Positions 34,681-48,100 of a stretch of 64,000 nt of DNA are shown one piece after another. The notes beneath the pieces are model-generated. The model made no database searches and had not been told where the DNA came from. It saw nothing but the letters and a program-made list of their open reading frames with translations. Origin of the DNA: Pocillopora verrucosa (lineage: Eukaryota; Cnidaria; Anthozoa; Scleractinia; Pocilloporidae). The position numbers were made by a program, and so were the translations under genes. Within the stretch, counting starts at the first letter, position 1. Every line of letters begins with the position of its first letter. The DNA lies in the NCBI RefSeq assembly GCF_036669915.1, contig NC_089314.1:7747278-7811277 (forward strand), given 5' to 3'.

Positions 34681-36231
34681 TTTTAGTGCCGCAGTACACG
34701 CCTGTTTTCGTCTAGCACCAGTCTTACCCGTTTATTCAATGCGGATTACCAACAACCTCAAGTCTTTAGCCTCTACGTGGTATTGAATAGTGATCACCAT
34801 CCTGGCTCAAGTATTGGAACTCGGAAATTTACTTCCGTTCATAACCAATGTACACTGCTTGAGCAAGGTTGACGATGTACGACCTGCCTTTGTGTGAACA
34901 TAGGCATGCGTAGTATGGAAAAGCTATTTTTTCAGCTGTGTAGGTCGAGATGGGACACTTTGTGGTCCTTATGTTTTTATAACTTTCAAAAGAGCGAAAA
35001 TATCGCATTATATCACTTTAAGAGAAAGAACCCAATTTACCTAAACTCACTGAGGTATTTGTGGTCTGTTGTCTCTACTGTCTAAATACTTTTGTAGCCT
35101 CCTTCGCAGCCGTTGTTTGGTCTCGTCACACAACGCCCTCGATTCCTCGTTGGAGAGTGAGCGCATTGCGCGACGAGACCATAACGGTTGTTAAAGAGCT
35201 TAAGCTTACAATCATTCCTGTAACAGAGAGAAATCAAAAGTCAGTCGCCTTAAAAATATAATTCCAGATAATTTTACCACGAAAGGCAAACTGCAACTCT
35301 GTTTTATCTCCAATAGACTCTAACTAAAGATACACTGGGATCTCGAATAAATAAAGATACAATGAACAAGAGAGGACTTTGCCCCCCTATGTTTAAATCA
35401 CGTAATAAAATGCAGGTTGTTTAGAAGGAAAGAACACGGTATTACGAACCGATCTGAGTATTGAATGTAAAAGAAAAGTGGCCAACGCTCGAAACTTCAG
35501 TTGAAACTCTATACGTTGGCTTATTAACATTATCAACTCACTTGATGAAACCAATATTATCTTGTTTTACTCCCCCACCGACGAAGCACTACAGTTTCTT
35601 TAGAAACTTGTCCCTTTAACCGACTTAGTATGATTGGCTGATTTAACTGTTCGAGTACAGGTGACCGATTACAGTCAACTTTCCGATTACAACTCTACCG
35701 AATAATTAGTGAAAAACAAAGCAGCTAATGCGCAAACCACATTCGAGGAAGGTGCAATGGTTCTGGGAGTATCACACATTAGCAACGACTTCCCTATGCC
35801 GTGGCATTACAATGATGAACAAAAGGAAAAGCTTTTATAGACAAATCTCCAAGGTTGCCAATAGACGGGCTTGGTACTAAAATCACAACAGGTCTTTTAA
35901 TAATGATTTAGTACTGCGTTCTGTCATGGCTTTTGGGCAAAGAGTAAAAAAAGAGTGTGGGACCATAGCAGGCTGGCAACAGATTTAGAACTACTTTGCT
36001 TCGCCGGTTCCGCTAATATACTGTTGAAGTTTCTCCTGTCGTTAAGCTTGAAGGGAAGATGGAATAGTCGTAAATAAAAATTTGCAATTAAGCTCTCTAT
36101 ACCATCGAATTATTGGACAAATGAAATGGACACTTACGTCAGATGCTCTTCAAACTTCGTAGTCTGGGTATGAGATTGAAATTTAGAGGACAAACCATTC
36201 GTCTTACATAAATAATCTTTCTGAATACAAG
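34681..36231. other. Spacer upstream of BET1L with one foldback repeat
   Basis: Homology to the duplicated blocks ends at about 34680. At about 35085-35200 'cctccttcgcagccgttgtt' and a mirrored 'gcgacgagaccataacgg' form a decayed foldback element. No gene is recognised in the rest. The last few hundred bases should contain the BET1L promoter; no TATA box is evident. Confidence 0.5.
35085..35200. repeat. Foldback repeat (GGTCTCGTCACACAACGC family)
   Basis: The left arm gtttggtctcgtcacacaac pairs with gcgcattgcgcgacgagacc around a short centre. The left end is well preserved; the right end has decayed. Confidence 0.65.
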
Positions 36232-37778
36232 ATGGCGTCGTGGGGAAATAATCGAGGTAGGGATTTTTTTGGAATATATTAAATTAAACGCTTCAAAAGA
36301 CAAATGTAGCGAGTAAAACTCTGTCAGTGTTTGTTTTCAAAGGAATTAATTTCCAATTTGATCAGAGAGATGATGGCGTTAAGTATTTTAGATGGTCCAT
36401 GAACTTATGACGTGTAAAATGTAAATAATTCTTTATCGAAAGCGAGCGTATTGTGTACTTTTCAAGATCATTCGATTGAAATTTTTAAATTAATGTTTTT
36501 CGTCACCTGGCATGTTGCGCAGGTTCGAGGACAACCTCTACAGATGAAATGTTGGAAACAGAGAACAATCGAATGGTGGACGATTTGGCGGCAAAAGTTT
36601 CTCGTTTAAAAGGGGTAGGAAGACATTGCTGTAACACTGTGTCGTTGTAACAAACCTTTACACCCTAAGATTAGTGTGCATATTCTCCATACCTTCCTCT
36701 GTATATTTCTTATATATAATGCTTGAATTTTAATAAGCACTTTGGCTGTGGTCCTCATTTGCATTGATCAATGTGATAGTTTCCATTTTTTGGAACCCTC
36801 CCCCTCCCTGTCAGTAATACCCATCATCACATTTCTGATTTTAAATCAAGTCTACCTGTTAAAATCCTTTTCATTCCTAACTGTGTGAAAATTACTCCTG
36901 CTCCTAACCCACACTCCATGTAAAAGAGGTGTCTAAGATAAGGAACAACCCTCTGTAATACAAACTTAGCTAATTTAATATGTAGTTTGTTTTATGGAAA
37001 TTTATTTGATCCATTTCATTTTTTTAAGATCGCAATTGATATCGAGAATGAAAGCAAGCAGCAAAACAAATATCTTGATGGAATGGTAACTATGCTGCTA
37101 TGTGTGTGTGTGTGTGTGTGTGTGTTTTTTATGCAAAAATACAACTGTTTAAATTCCAGAATTGTACAACCCCTACCCATCTTTTGGATTGGTCTAAGCA
37201 ATTGACAGATTTTTCATCTGATCATATACAGTAGTTGTTACTCAACTGTCTGTACTTGATATTATTTAATAACTGTTATTTTCTGATCACCTGACCTCCA
37301 CACTTTACCCCACACTGTTTAAAGTTAATACTTTTACTCAAAGAACTCAAACCATTGTCAAAACATGTTCAAGCTGAAAGGTAGAGAAGATGGAAAAATG
37401 TTTACACAAAAGTTTGATGGAACACTACCTTCTCAGAGCATATTTTTACAATTGGTGCCAATACATCACAAACCCAACCTACTACACTTTTTACACCTCT
37501 CATGTTTGTAGCATTACCTGGGAAGTGATGTTGATTTTCATGAGCTACAACTCACTGTATTGTATTGATGTAAAGTAAATCAAGGTAACCGATTTTAAAA
37601 TCAACAGGGAGATGACTTTGGGAGCTCATCAAGTTTGTTGAGTGGCAGTGCAGCACGACTATCACAAATGGTTTCTGCAGGACGATCAAACAGAAAAATC
37701 ATGTGTTACCTTATAGCTGGACTAGTTGGAGTATTCTTTATTGGTTACTATGCACTCAGCAAGGTTATTATCAGATAG
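36232..37778 (+). CDS. BET1L: BET1-like Golgi Qc-SNARE (GS15)
   Basis: Four exons give a 114-residue protein: 36232-36256, 36523-36614, 37029-37085 and 37608-37778 (TAG). The start ATG has a good context (caagATGGCG) and follows a short leader. Human BET1L is 111 residues. The SNARE motif spans about residues 20-85, with ENNRMVDDLAAKVSRLKGIA, a zero-layer Gln in SKQQNKYLDGM, and SSSSLLSGSAARLSQMV. A C-terminal anchor IMCYLIAGLVGVFFIGYYAL follows and the tail is only a few residues, so it is a tail-anchored membrane protein. It acts in vesicle fusion at the Golgi (with syntaxin-5, GOSR1 and YKT6 in animals). All borders are GT/AG. A GT microsatellite lies in intron 3. I see no damage. Confidence 0.95.
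37101..37125 (+). repeat. BET1L: (TG)n microsatellite in BET1L intron 3
   Basis: Twelve TG units start 16 bp after the donor of exon 3. Confidence 0.95.
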
Positions 37779-39684
37779 TTAGAAGTTCTAGAATGTATAA
37801 AAAAATTCAATGAAGCGCTCTATACTTTTGTTTCCTCTTGGTGTATTACAGAAACTAAATACTCAACAAAAAACTGTACAAATTGCTTTGCATATGTACA
37901 ACATTAAGGTATTCTCATGTCCCTTGATAACAATATATCTTTCAAGTTTGCTTGTACATCTAAGAAACATTTTAATCCTCATTACATTGTATGACTGTTT
38001 TGATGATTTTGAAAAAAAAACTTAGTTGGTGATTGTGGTACATTGTAAGTGGTAGTACATGTACATATATCTACTAATGGATGCTAGACTTAGCTTTTAA
38101 ACCTCCTCACTGGCTGAAAAAATATTTGACATCTGAGGAAAATGTCTCAGTGTCTTAAAGAAATACCTCAAAGGAAAGAAATAACATGAAGTATGTGTAT
38201 TACACAAGTTAATACATACTGTGGAAGCTTTAAATTTACCAGCAGATAATCATTGTAAATCACCCTACAATTGCATGTGCATTATTTCTGTAAGACATAA
38301 TTGTAGAATATTCATGAAGTCTCCTAATGAGGGGGGGGAAGGGGTGAGGAAGGAAGGGGTGGGGGAAAGGGGTGAGTTGGGGAGGGGGGAGGGGGTGGGA
38401 GGTAATGTAAGGGAATCAAACACAATGTCATTTTTACACTACCAATAGGTGGTAAAAAACAGTTCTATAATATAACATACCATATGTACCTAGTGTCATT
38501 AGTTTCAAAAAAAATTATCAGAGAAGTTCTGTTGCGAGACTATGTATAGTTACCAAAGCTAAATATTCTTTAAACAAGCACTGATGTTCAACTTTATGAC
38601 CAGGATTGGTCAAACGCATCACTTGACTGAATATCCCCCAGCTGAAACTGGGCAAATGATATTCCTCAATTTTTGAAACTTACATCCACTATGATAAGTC
38701 TTCATTTAAAATTCAATTCAAGAAGAGAGAGTGTGTTATGGTTGTTACAGAAGAAGGGAATATTTATTTGTCCATAAAGTCATACCAAAGAACACTCAAA
38801 AGAAAACATCCCACGTAGCAAACAATAAACTGTTTGTAAACATTTAACAGGTGTATTGCAAAATATTTAAAGGATGATAAACACCTCTATTTTGCATGAA
38901 AAAATAAATATGCTTATATATTTGTTCTTGGACATTATCTGTTCCTTGAAGAGCTTTGCTCTCAGAAAACTGTGCTCATCTTGGAACAAAGAACATCTAC
39001 AGAAAAATATCTGCATATTTTCACGTCAAACAGATTCTATTGTTTATATATTACTATATACCACACAGATGAATAGTGCTAAAAGATATTGCTAATGACT
39101 GGGAATATTTTTTATTATTAAAGATGATTAAACACGTGTGACAGTATATGTGTTAACCAAATATCTGAACAGTATTCATAACACAGCAAACACCTTTTAA
39201 GGGATTCAGGGCTAAAAAGATTAAATGACTGATACTAATTCAAGAAAAGCTAAATAAAGGTCTGGAAAATTGACTCTGTTTCTTATTACATTCTATGTAT
39301 GAGTACCACCAGAAAGCTACAGATTTAACATGCAACTTTAAAATAATGGGCCATTTAAAAGATTCATAATCTCCTGGTAAAAAGGGTGATCAAGTGCAGA
39401 TTTTTTTTGATGGAAGTCATTTTTTTATTGGCAGGCAAATACAGCTCATTTTTATTACAAAGACTTGCAATTAGCCTCAATTTGAAAAGGGGGGTTTATA
39501 AAGCTTGTAAATAGTTTCTATTGATCCAAACCAGAAAATCCATTCTGTATTTACAAATCACTAGCAGTTGCAAGCAATATATTGTTCAACCTACTGGAGA
39601 ACTGGCAAGCATTGTTGTACAGTTTGTCACCCTTACTCTACTATGTACACCTAACATCATAGCAAAATACATACTCTGGAATCT
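37779..39684. other. 3' region of BET1L and spacer
   Basis: BET1L and the minus-strand F-box gene converge here, so this holds both 3' untranslated regions. Possible BET1L poly(A) context lies around 37800-38030. The only notable feature is the purine run at 38330-38405. No further gene is seen. Confidence 0.5.
38330..38405 (+). repeat. G-rich low-complexity tract
   Basis: About 75 bases consist almost only of G and A with many runs of three to seven G, able in principle to form G-quadruplexes on this strand. Confidence 0.85.
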
Positions 39685-42600
39685 CTATAGGGCGTACACC
39701 TTAGTGCAAAGTCTTGCCCCAGAATATCTCAACTGTAGTGAGACAAGACCTGGAATATGCTCTTCCAACTGATCAACAGCCTTTGTTGTAATCTGACTGC
39801 ACATGCTCAGATCTAGGTGGGTTAAATTACGGCCATGTATTGCTAAGTCCATGACACTCTTATCAGTGATGTTGTCACATTTAGATGCATCTAGTGCTAC
39901 CAGCCTCTGCAGGTGAATTGCGACCAAGGAAACACCCATGTCAGTTACTGATGTACATCCACTGAATGTCAGCTGTTCTAGAGTGTGGAGATTTTCAGCA
40001 ACATCAGCTAATCCACTGTCTGTAATCTGTGACCAAAAGCAAAGTGAAAGTCAAGAATAGCCAATGCTGGGAGGGCTAGAACAAAATTAACCCTGAACGA
40101 TCTGAATGCTTCACAATTTAACAATTCCTCCAACTGACAATGATTTGTTTCTTTGTTATCAAGTGTATAATGTAAGTTTTGAAGTCTTCATTGCTACCTT
40201 ATAAAGCATATTCTACAGTGTGGAGGATGTGACTATTTTTGCAAGAAAAAAGTTAACAAAATTGAATATAGGTACATGTATAGCCCAAAATGAGGTTGGA
40301 GGTAGATGAGTGGCGAAACTTTAAGTCTCTCAAACTCTTCCTTTTTTCGCTTTATTATTTTTTTTTTGGGGGGGGGGGAAGGGGTTAGAAAGAAGATAGG
40401 GGAACTGACTCTTTTCCCTGCATTTTTCTGCCTGGGAGTTTTTCTCTTTTGCCATCATATCATTAAAGAAGTGAGTGATTAGAGTCCTGTGACCATAAAC
40501 TGTACCTGTGTACACATGTTTATATTCAGCGTGGTTAAGTTCCTTAGCTGACAAATGCTTCTTAAGCCTCCATCTGTGATGCATGTACAGTGACTAATGT
40601 CCAAAAGTTTCAGTTGTTCTAGGTTCTTTATTCCTTTTGGTACCTGGAGAGGAAACACAAAAATTCTGAAAGTTAATATGAATCATACATGGAGTATTAA
40701 AATATTTTCCTTGCCATGAGTAAGTATGAGAGATAAAGGGGAAGTTCTGATCCTGTTTCATGTAAATTTTTAGAAAACTTCAAACACTGTGTGTACTTTG
40801 ATCAGCATTTCATGCATCACAGATTTAAATTCGGAAACTTCAAATCTCTCTTTTTGAGTGTGAGATTTCAGGAAAAAAATTGGTATTTTCACAAAATGAA
40901 AGAAAAATAGTCATGGGTCACATATACTTCAGGAGGCAAATCACACCTCACCTCAAATTTTACACATCATGCTTGCATTTCTATAAAATCCATGCATCAC
41001 ATATTAACTCTTTACCACCCTTGCTGACTGTATGCATTGATAACAAGGGAATTTAGTGTTATCAACCGAGTTGGAAAGGTAAATTGGCCACCATAAAGAG
41101 TTTAAAGGCTGACATTTTGAGTGTTAGCCCTTTATCAATTGCTCTAACAAAGGGCTAACCCTCGTAACATCAGCCTTTAAACTCTTTACTTTGTCCAATT
41201 TACATTTTCAACTCAGTTGATAACTGTACATGTAAATTACCCTTCCACCAACACAGAACTTGCCCCCCTTTATTAACTATATGCATACCTTACTTTGTGC
41301 GGTCCCTCCTTCCTTTTTAAATTTTTCTGCATGGGAACATTTATCCTTGTTATGGCAGACATCAGCAAGGTTTTGCTCAGAGGGAACAAAGCCAATCAAA
41401 CCATTATCAGTGATGTTTATACACCAACTGAGCCGAAGTGATTGCAGTTTAATAAGTGAGCTAGTGATGGCAGACAATCCAATGTCAGTTACATGAAGAC
41501 ATGAGCTCAGATCAAGTTCTTGAAGATTGATCAGGACTGTAGAAAATCGCAACACTAACTCATCAGACAGAGTGCTGCAACCATTTAGTACAAGGACTTT
41601 TAAAGGGACATTGTGATTTGTACCCTGCATTAAATAAAAAGAAGGATAAAAAAACACGATAAAGCATTTTCAGTATTCTACCTTACTCACAGGACACAAA
41701 TTAAGGTGCAATTGTAGAGAAAAACTCTGAAATTTTGATATCAAGCACCATTTCTTAATCAAGCACCTCTTAAGTGCATGTTTGGGTGAGGTATAAGTTA
41801 TATGTAGGCTATTGTTTGCACAGTGTAAGGGGAGGTGGTTACTACTATGGGATGAATTTCTTCTTAGACATGAATGTACAACATACCACTGATGCTTAAG
41901 TGTCACACAGATTATTGGTAACTGTGTGAGATGTAGTGAAAATGCAAGGCAAGCTGGTTAAATCAAGAAAAAGCAAGTAAAGGCTTTCTAGTTAAAAAAA
42001 AACAAAACAAAACAAAAACATAAGCAAAAAAATTGTTGGGTGCATAAGCCAACAGAAAATCGAATACATTTGACCCTATGACTAATCAGAGTGCACCAAT
42101 ATTGTAATAGGTGAACAATAATCCCTTCATGACAATTAAGGCCCTGATGAGTGATTAAATGTATATGAGTAAGTTCAGTGTACCTGTGTCCAGCATAAGA
42201 ACTTTCCTAGGCCACTGTTAGACAGCTGGTAGCATGAATAGAAGTTTAGTGAGTGTAAGTTGATTAAAAGTGCGTTGACAGTCAATAATGCCCCATCTGT
42301 GAGTTGTCTGCAACTATTTAAGTCCAGCACCTTTAGACAGTGCAAGTATTTGCCAATGCAGATTAATGTGGTATTTGTAATATCCACACAAGCAAGTTTT
42401 AGGACCTCAAGTGACGTCTGGTATTTCACCAGTGATACTATGCCATTATCAGTCAAATGTTTGCAAGCTGTTAGATTTATCGCTATAAGTTTTAGTTCAG
42501 GTATCTGAGAAAATTTGAGCATCACTTCATCCGTAATATCAGATCGACTGATGTCAAGGTGTTTCAGAGATGACAACTTCTTTGCCATCTTATGCCATGT

Positions 42601-43215
42601 TGAAATTCCAATGCCCTTGCAGCCAGAAATACTAAAATCCACGACATTGGGCAACAAATCAGCTACTTTTGAAACAAACACGTCGGATACGTCTTTACAA
42701 GCGTTCAAATCCAAGACAGTCAAATGTCTCCAAACATTTGCACATTTGTCCAACCAAATCACATTCTTTGCCACGTCAAGCTGCCTACATCGGCTCAAGT
42801 CTACACGTACAAGGTTAGGACAGTATTTACTTAGTATCTCGAGTAAGTTATCATTGACGCATCTGCAGCCTTGCAGAGACACCTCTCTGAGATTTGATCC
42901 AACTTGCTTACAAACTTGAAGAATTTGAGCAGCAGTTGTCATATGCTTGAATCTCAGATGCTGGATACAGTGTCTCTGAAGGCTGTCCACTAACAGATGG
43001 GAAAACCTTTCTCGTCGTGTTCCAAGACTGACAGAAACGTTTCTCCACAAGATGGGATCCTGCGAAGCTTTAGACCACTGACCACAAACAAGAGCTGCAC
43101 ATTTTAAATCCGAAGCTGGCAGAAATCTGAAAATATACGACACGATTTCCAGCGGGAGAGCCAAAATAATCATGTTATTATTCTCTACAGCACAACTTGA
43201 TGCACTCACGGGCAT
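39685..43215 (-). CDS. F-box / leucine-rich-repeat protein (FBXL family)
   Basis: Four minus-strand exons in constant phase 0: 43215-42184, 41624-41289, 40643-40506 and 40026-39685, about 615 residues. Residues about 17-60 form the F-box (LALPLEIVSYIFRFLPASDL, then CGQWSKASQDPILWRNV). The rest is a series of cysteine-containing LRRs of the type LxxLDLxxCxxLTDxGL, for example LTVLDLNACKDVSD and LKVLDLNSCRQLTDGALL. FBXL proteins bind SKP1 through the F-box and present substrates to an SCF ubiquitin ligase through the LRRs. The intron between exons 2 and 3 carries a foldback repeat. The exact orthologue is unclear; the general FBXL2/20-like or LRRC29 (FBXL9) types are candidates. All splice sites are canonical. 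Confidence 0.9.
41062..41223. repeat. Foldback element in an F-box gene intron
   Basis: Ends gttatcaaccgagttgg and caactcagttgataac are inverted. A second inner inverted repeat is agagtttaaaggctgac / cagcctttaaactctt and a third is gttagccctttat / caaagggctaac. The element lies in the intron between exons 2 and 3. Confidence 0.85.
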
Positions 43216-45119
43216 GACAAGTAAAAGAATTTTGTTGAGCTAGCTTATGTTATTGAGCGAGTTGTTCGAAGACAAAAAATAAATGTGAACACAAGTAACA
43301 GTTATTTTAGGTGTTGCCCTCGGGAAAGATCAGTTCCATGCAATCCCATGAAATCGGACAGTTGTCTTCAGTAAAATTCACATAGCTGGTCTGTCTTCTA
43401 ATGAACATATCCGAAACTTAGGAAAAGCTACGCAGTTGTTTTTCTGTTTAGCATTTTACAAAATGCTAAATTTTCCGCCATGTTTTCATTAGAGCGTTTA
43501 ACTGCTGAGCATGTATCGCGGATTCGTAATTGCAGTTCTATGTGGTTCTCGCCAAAGTTCGCGGTTCTTAGAGGGTCTTAACGTGGTCAACTGTAACCAC
43601 TAAAACAGCAAACAAATTTAGCTGTTAGCGGTAAAAATTGACAAATTTTAATCGTTATTCGATAAAAGAATTTAACCGTAAAAACGTAGTCTTTTAATGG
43701 CAATGGAAATAAATTAACCGTTATTCCTAAAACGGCAAAAATTTTAACCGTCAGCCGTAAAAGCCATTACTCCATTGACACCCTCTTCCTATCATTTCAA
43801 TAAATTAGCCTTTATGTTAGCATTTTGTCATGAAAAAACTGTTCTTATCTTCTCCATTTTCAAGCATCAACCACCCTTGCTCCTTTTATTCAGATTCTTT
43901 GCACTTGTAGATAACTTTTTAGCAAATTTTCCGTTCAAGTTCAAGTTGGTCTTGCATGAAGCAAAAAGAGGGAAATTTCCATCTGTTAATGGAAATCTTT
44001 AAATATCATGTTTCTTTCAAAGCAGAAACCACCCAAAAAAAGAAGAAAGAGAATGAACACATTTGAATGCGTAGGGCTAATTGTCGACGCAATAAACAAG
44101 GATGACAAATTACTTGAAACCATAGTAGTATGTCAGAAATGACTGTGAAGGATGACGAGTACGAGAAAGAGGATTTCGTTATCAACGTATAATCAAAGAT
44201 TCACGATTGAAAAGAGACGTCAGCATTTCATGAAAGATTTTATTCAGAAATTTATCCCAAGGAAAAAAACCCACCAATGCCGTTGGCATTCTCGACGGTC
44301 TAGTACATCTGTTTAAGTTGTGACTGTCTTCTTGGAAAAAAAATAAACATGCTGAAAAAGATTACCAAACGAAAACTTTTTCTTCGCGAATTTGTAAGAA
44401 AATCCCAGTGGCAAGGTATTTATGTTGGTTTTGAAGTGAGAATTGTCTTAACGATTTTCTCGTTATCTTTTTTTTTTTTTTCAATCATTTGTCAACACTT
44501 AATTGTCGTTTTATCCATAAGTGGACCGCCAATGCGACGATGGATGAATTCCGAGCCGTTGAGAATTCGAAGTTGCTGATTGTTCACGAATGTCTTACAG
44601 TGGTTTGATTGAAATTGAAAAAAACAACTTCTCAAGAACACTGCTACTTTCCGCTGAAAACTGAGCTTTTTGAGAACGCTCTTCAATCAGGGTGAATTCG
44701 GAGACGTCAGTTTTGCGTTTTAGGATAAACAGAAAAAGAAGTTTTTACAACGAACCTCCGTGTTTACGGAAGGCGACGTTGATCCCGTGCTGATAAGTAA
44801 TATAAATTTATCCCCATGATGAACATGCGTAATCATACCGGTTTGTACCGCTATTAATCATTGAATGGTGCCTGAGTTTGATTGGGCATGCTGTGGAACA
44901 AGAGCTGATAAGATTTCATTGCGCCCAAGATCCTTAGCGTGCGTGGGTAAGGTATGACTAGAGGAAGTCTGTCAAACGAATCAAAGATTACGATGTTTTC
45001 CGCGGTGCTGAGGGAGGCTGCTACATAATTTTGTTCTCTTTCTTCAAGTAAAGCTTCTTCTATACGTAGTCGTGGGGTTGCATTCTATATTTCATCAATT
45101 TTAAAAATATCGAGACACG
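43216..45119. other. Spacer between the F-box gene and the minus-strand channel gene
   Basis: This contains the promoter side of the F-box gene and the 3' side of the channel gene. At 43570-43770 words such as 'ttaaccgt(c/t)a' and 'cgtaaaa' recur in both orientations, an imperfect repeat array. Short frames on the plus strand at 43775-44686 show no recognisable product. Confidence 0.5.
43570..43770. repeat. Degenerate TTAACCGT/CCGTAAAA repeat array
   Basis: The stretch repeats ttaaccgt, taatcgttat, cgtaaaa and gcggtaaaa at irregular spacing of 20-40 bp. Confidence 0.55.
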
Positions 45120-48100
45120 TTAAGAGGAATCAACTCGGCCTGCAACCATGTTCTGAGCTTTGAGCCAGCGATATTGCCTAACAATGGCTGCTGTCATTCC
45201 CAAAACCACAAAAAGCACGCTGATGATGATGACCCAAGTGCTGGAATCCAGAGGTTGTTTCGTCGAAGCTTGTTCCTTTTTCTTGGCTTTTCTTGCATGC
45301 CTTCGAGTTGCCTGAAATGAAACATAAATTTCAAAACAAACACAGCTCTAGGTTCATTGTATAGGGAAAGAAGCTGATATTATACACGTGAATGTGAACC
45401 ACTATTACTTCATATAAGCAGGTGCTCAAACTGGGGATTTAGATGCTGAAATAAGCTGGTATAAAACTCGTGTATCGCTTGGACAAAAAAACTTAAAACA
45501 AAACAAGTAGACAAATAAACAAACAAACAAAGACGAAAAGCTGAAAAAAAATGCGAACAATCAATAACAGAGAACCTAAGCTTGGTCAGTCTATCCTTTG
45601 TTCATTGGTTCAATGTTTGGGTGAGTCCATATTTGGACTGATATCACCAGGCGCCGTGTTTACAGGCATCTTGCCGCTCTCCATGGTTTGTAAAAACCGC
45701 TGCGTGTGAGTATATCGGAACTAAGTGTCCACTGAGAGTAATGGCCCTGTCTCCTGTCGGTTAAGACTGCATAGACTGTTAAAACAAATAAGTAAGAGAA
45801 ACATCAACAGAAGCCTTAAATGTTATCGCCAAAAACCTTTTGGCGCAGAACAGAAAATCTTTGGTGGTACCTTCTCAATCTCATAGTCGTCAACGATTTC
45901 CCTTCTCCAACACGCAAGGAAGCTCTCATCCTCTTTGGTTCCAAAATCTCCTGTCAGACTCATACCGACTGAAAACTCGTGTGCGATGTTTTTTTTCTAT
46001 CTTGAGGTCGTTGATTCGCCTTTTCTTGATCAGGTCGGACGCCATATCATAGTCAAAGAATAGCAAGTATTCCAGCGATGAGTATTTATGACTTTCAATC
46101 AGATCGTGGAAATCCTCTAGTTCTAGAAGAGAAGTAGCATGTTTTTGTTTTTTCACGATGGATACTCTTCAGTAAAATTCAAATACAGTATACTTATTAA
46201 AAACCTGGTTTCCTGAAACCAGTCGCGAGTTGCTTGATCATGTTTCCCGCTCTTCAAGCAGTTTCTTGCTTTTATTTTAATATCTTATTGGCTCAATGTG
46301 ACATTTTACCTTTTTTTCTGAATACCCTTTGTGGTCATTGTGGTTTTGGTTTCACAACACTCAATCGAAATGCACCTTTATTTATAACTTTATTTTAGCA
46401 AACTTATCAACTCGTAACAAGAGCCGCCTGTTTTCTCCATCCAAGTTCATGAGCACTTTCATAATCTGTGGTTTATCGAAGCTACGCAGCCGTCTATTTT
46501 GAGGCCAGTCACTTTGGGCTTTCTCTGGATTTTCTTTATGAACGAAGGTCTAAGCTGTAGTCTGGAAACAAAGTCACCCGAGGTTACCTTCAAAATCTGC
46601 ACCGAAGTTGAACTCTTTTATGAGAAATGTTTCCATGCCTAGAGGAACACCAACCTGCAGTATACAAACAATACGGACTCAGCTTCTTCACAACGATTTA
46701 AAGTCATCTCGCCATCAGGAAGTCTCGCCACCGGGGCAATCTCGCCGCCATCAAGTCACCACCGGTAAACTCGCCATCAAGGTCGCTATAGTTAATTTGG
46801 TATAAGTACAAAACTTTAGATGATTCTTAAGTTTGATCTCGAGTCTCTCGAGCATACTCATAAGAATGCTATGGGCAATACTGCAAAGCCGTGCTGAAGG
46901 CTCGATAGTTTTTTCAAGATGGCGGAAGGCGAGTCAAGTGCGCGTAACGATCGAAAAGCCACCGATTTGATCAGATCAAAGATATCAAACGAACCATCGA
47001 ACGACGAGGTCTAGCCTGTAAATATTTAGAATCAAAGGAAAAGTGATCATAACTTTTTAATCGAACGAACAAACAACAAGATTGACAAAAGTTGTTATCG
47101 ATCGCATGCATTTTTTTTGTCGAAAGAACGAGAGTTTTGAAAGCTCATACTGAGATTCTGTAAACTTTTTACCATAACAACAACGAGCAACAAATTAGAG
47201 CTCAAGGGAACTTTTATTTATTAAATTAAACGTTTGATAGCAATACTTAATACAGTTACAGCAATCGGTACCGCATGAGTGTTTGGTGGCGAGGTAACAA
47301 GCCTTCATGGCGAGATCGATTACACTTTGTGGCGAGTCTTCCAGGTGGCGAGGTTATTTGAGTGTTCCTAGTGTTAACATTATGTGCGTTTAAGCCTTTT
47401 ATAGAAAAAGCATGGTGGAAAAAAAATACAGAACATCGTTCTTATTTTGTAACGGAACAGTAAATCGCAGCATAGACCCTTCATTGTGCCTTAGAATGCC
47501 TTAGAATGCATTTTATTAACAAGGCGTTGTATTCAAATTTAAATTTGACCTGATCGTGTTGTCATTAAACGCTGAAACGTCCACCCACTAAACGCGTTAA
47601 AGAACTCAGAACATCGAGTATTAGCAAGAGGCTCAAATAGTAGTAGCAAGAACCCCCGTGATGAACCTTCCAGTCGCAACAGATTTGATTTGAAACAATT
47701 CTTAATGTTAACGAAGTGTTCCTGAAAACTGGACTGCCTCATGTACGACACGTTTTTCACTCACTGGGCAACGCAACCATGGTTGGCTCCATTCGTGCAG
47801 AACTATTTAATCAGCACTACGTTTTCTCAATTATTGCTTTATTCGGTATTCTTGCCACTCGAATTAAGCTATTATTACATTCATACATACCCTCTTCCAC
47901 TAGGGTTACTGAGGGGCTCGTAGAAGTACCAGACATGAAGGAATGATACTTCAAGTCTCTATTTTCACTCATTTTATCAGCTATAGATAGAATTTTTTAC
48001 CTACCCTTTTTCCAAGAAGATTTAGGTCATAGCCTATTTCGCCTGCAGTTAGGTCAGCGGTCAGCCTAGCTGAAAACACAGTTGTCAACACTGTTCCTTC

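Noticed and set aside
37016..37201. Frame with Thr-His or Cys-Val repeats
   Set aside because: It is the TG microsatellite in a BET1L intron.
40330..40584. Minus-strand frame with poly-Lys and Pro
   Set aside because: It runs from the F-box exon 40643-40506 in a wrong frame into intronic poly-G/poly-T tracts.
42260..42919. Plus-strand open frames inside the F-box gene
   Set aside because: They are antisense shadows of the long first LRR exon.
44349..44579. Plus-strand frame with a hydrophobic run
   Set aside because: The hydrophobic part is a poly-T tract; no homology and no splice signals.
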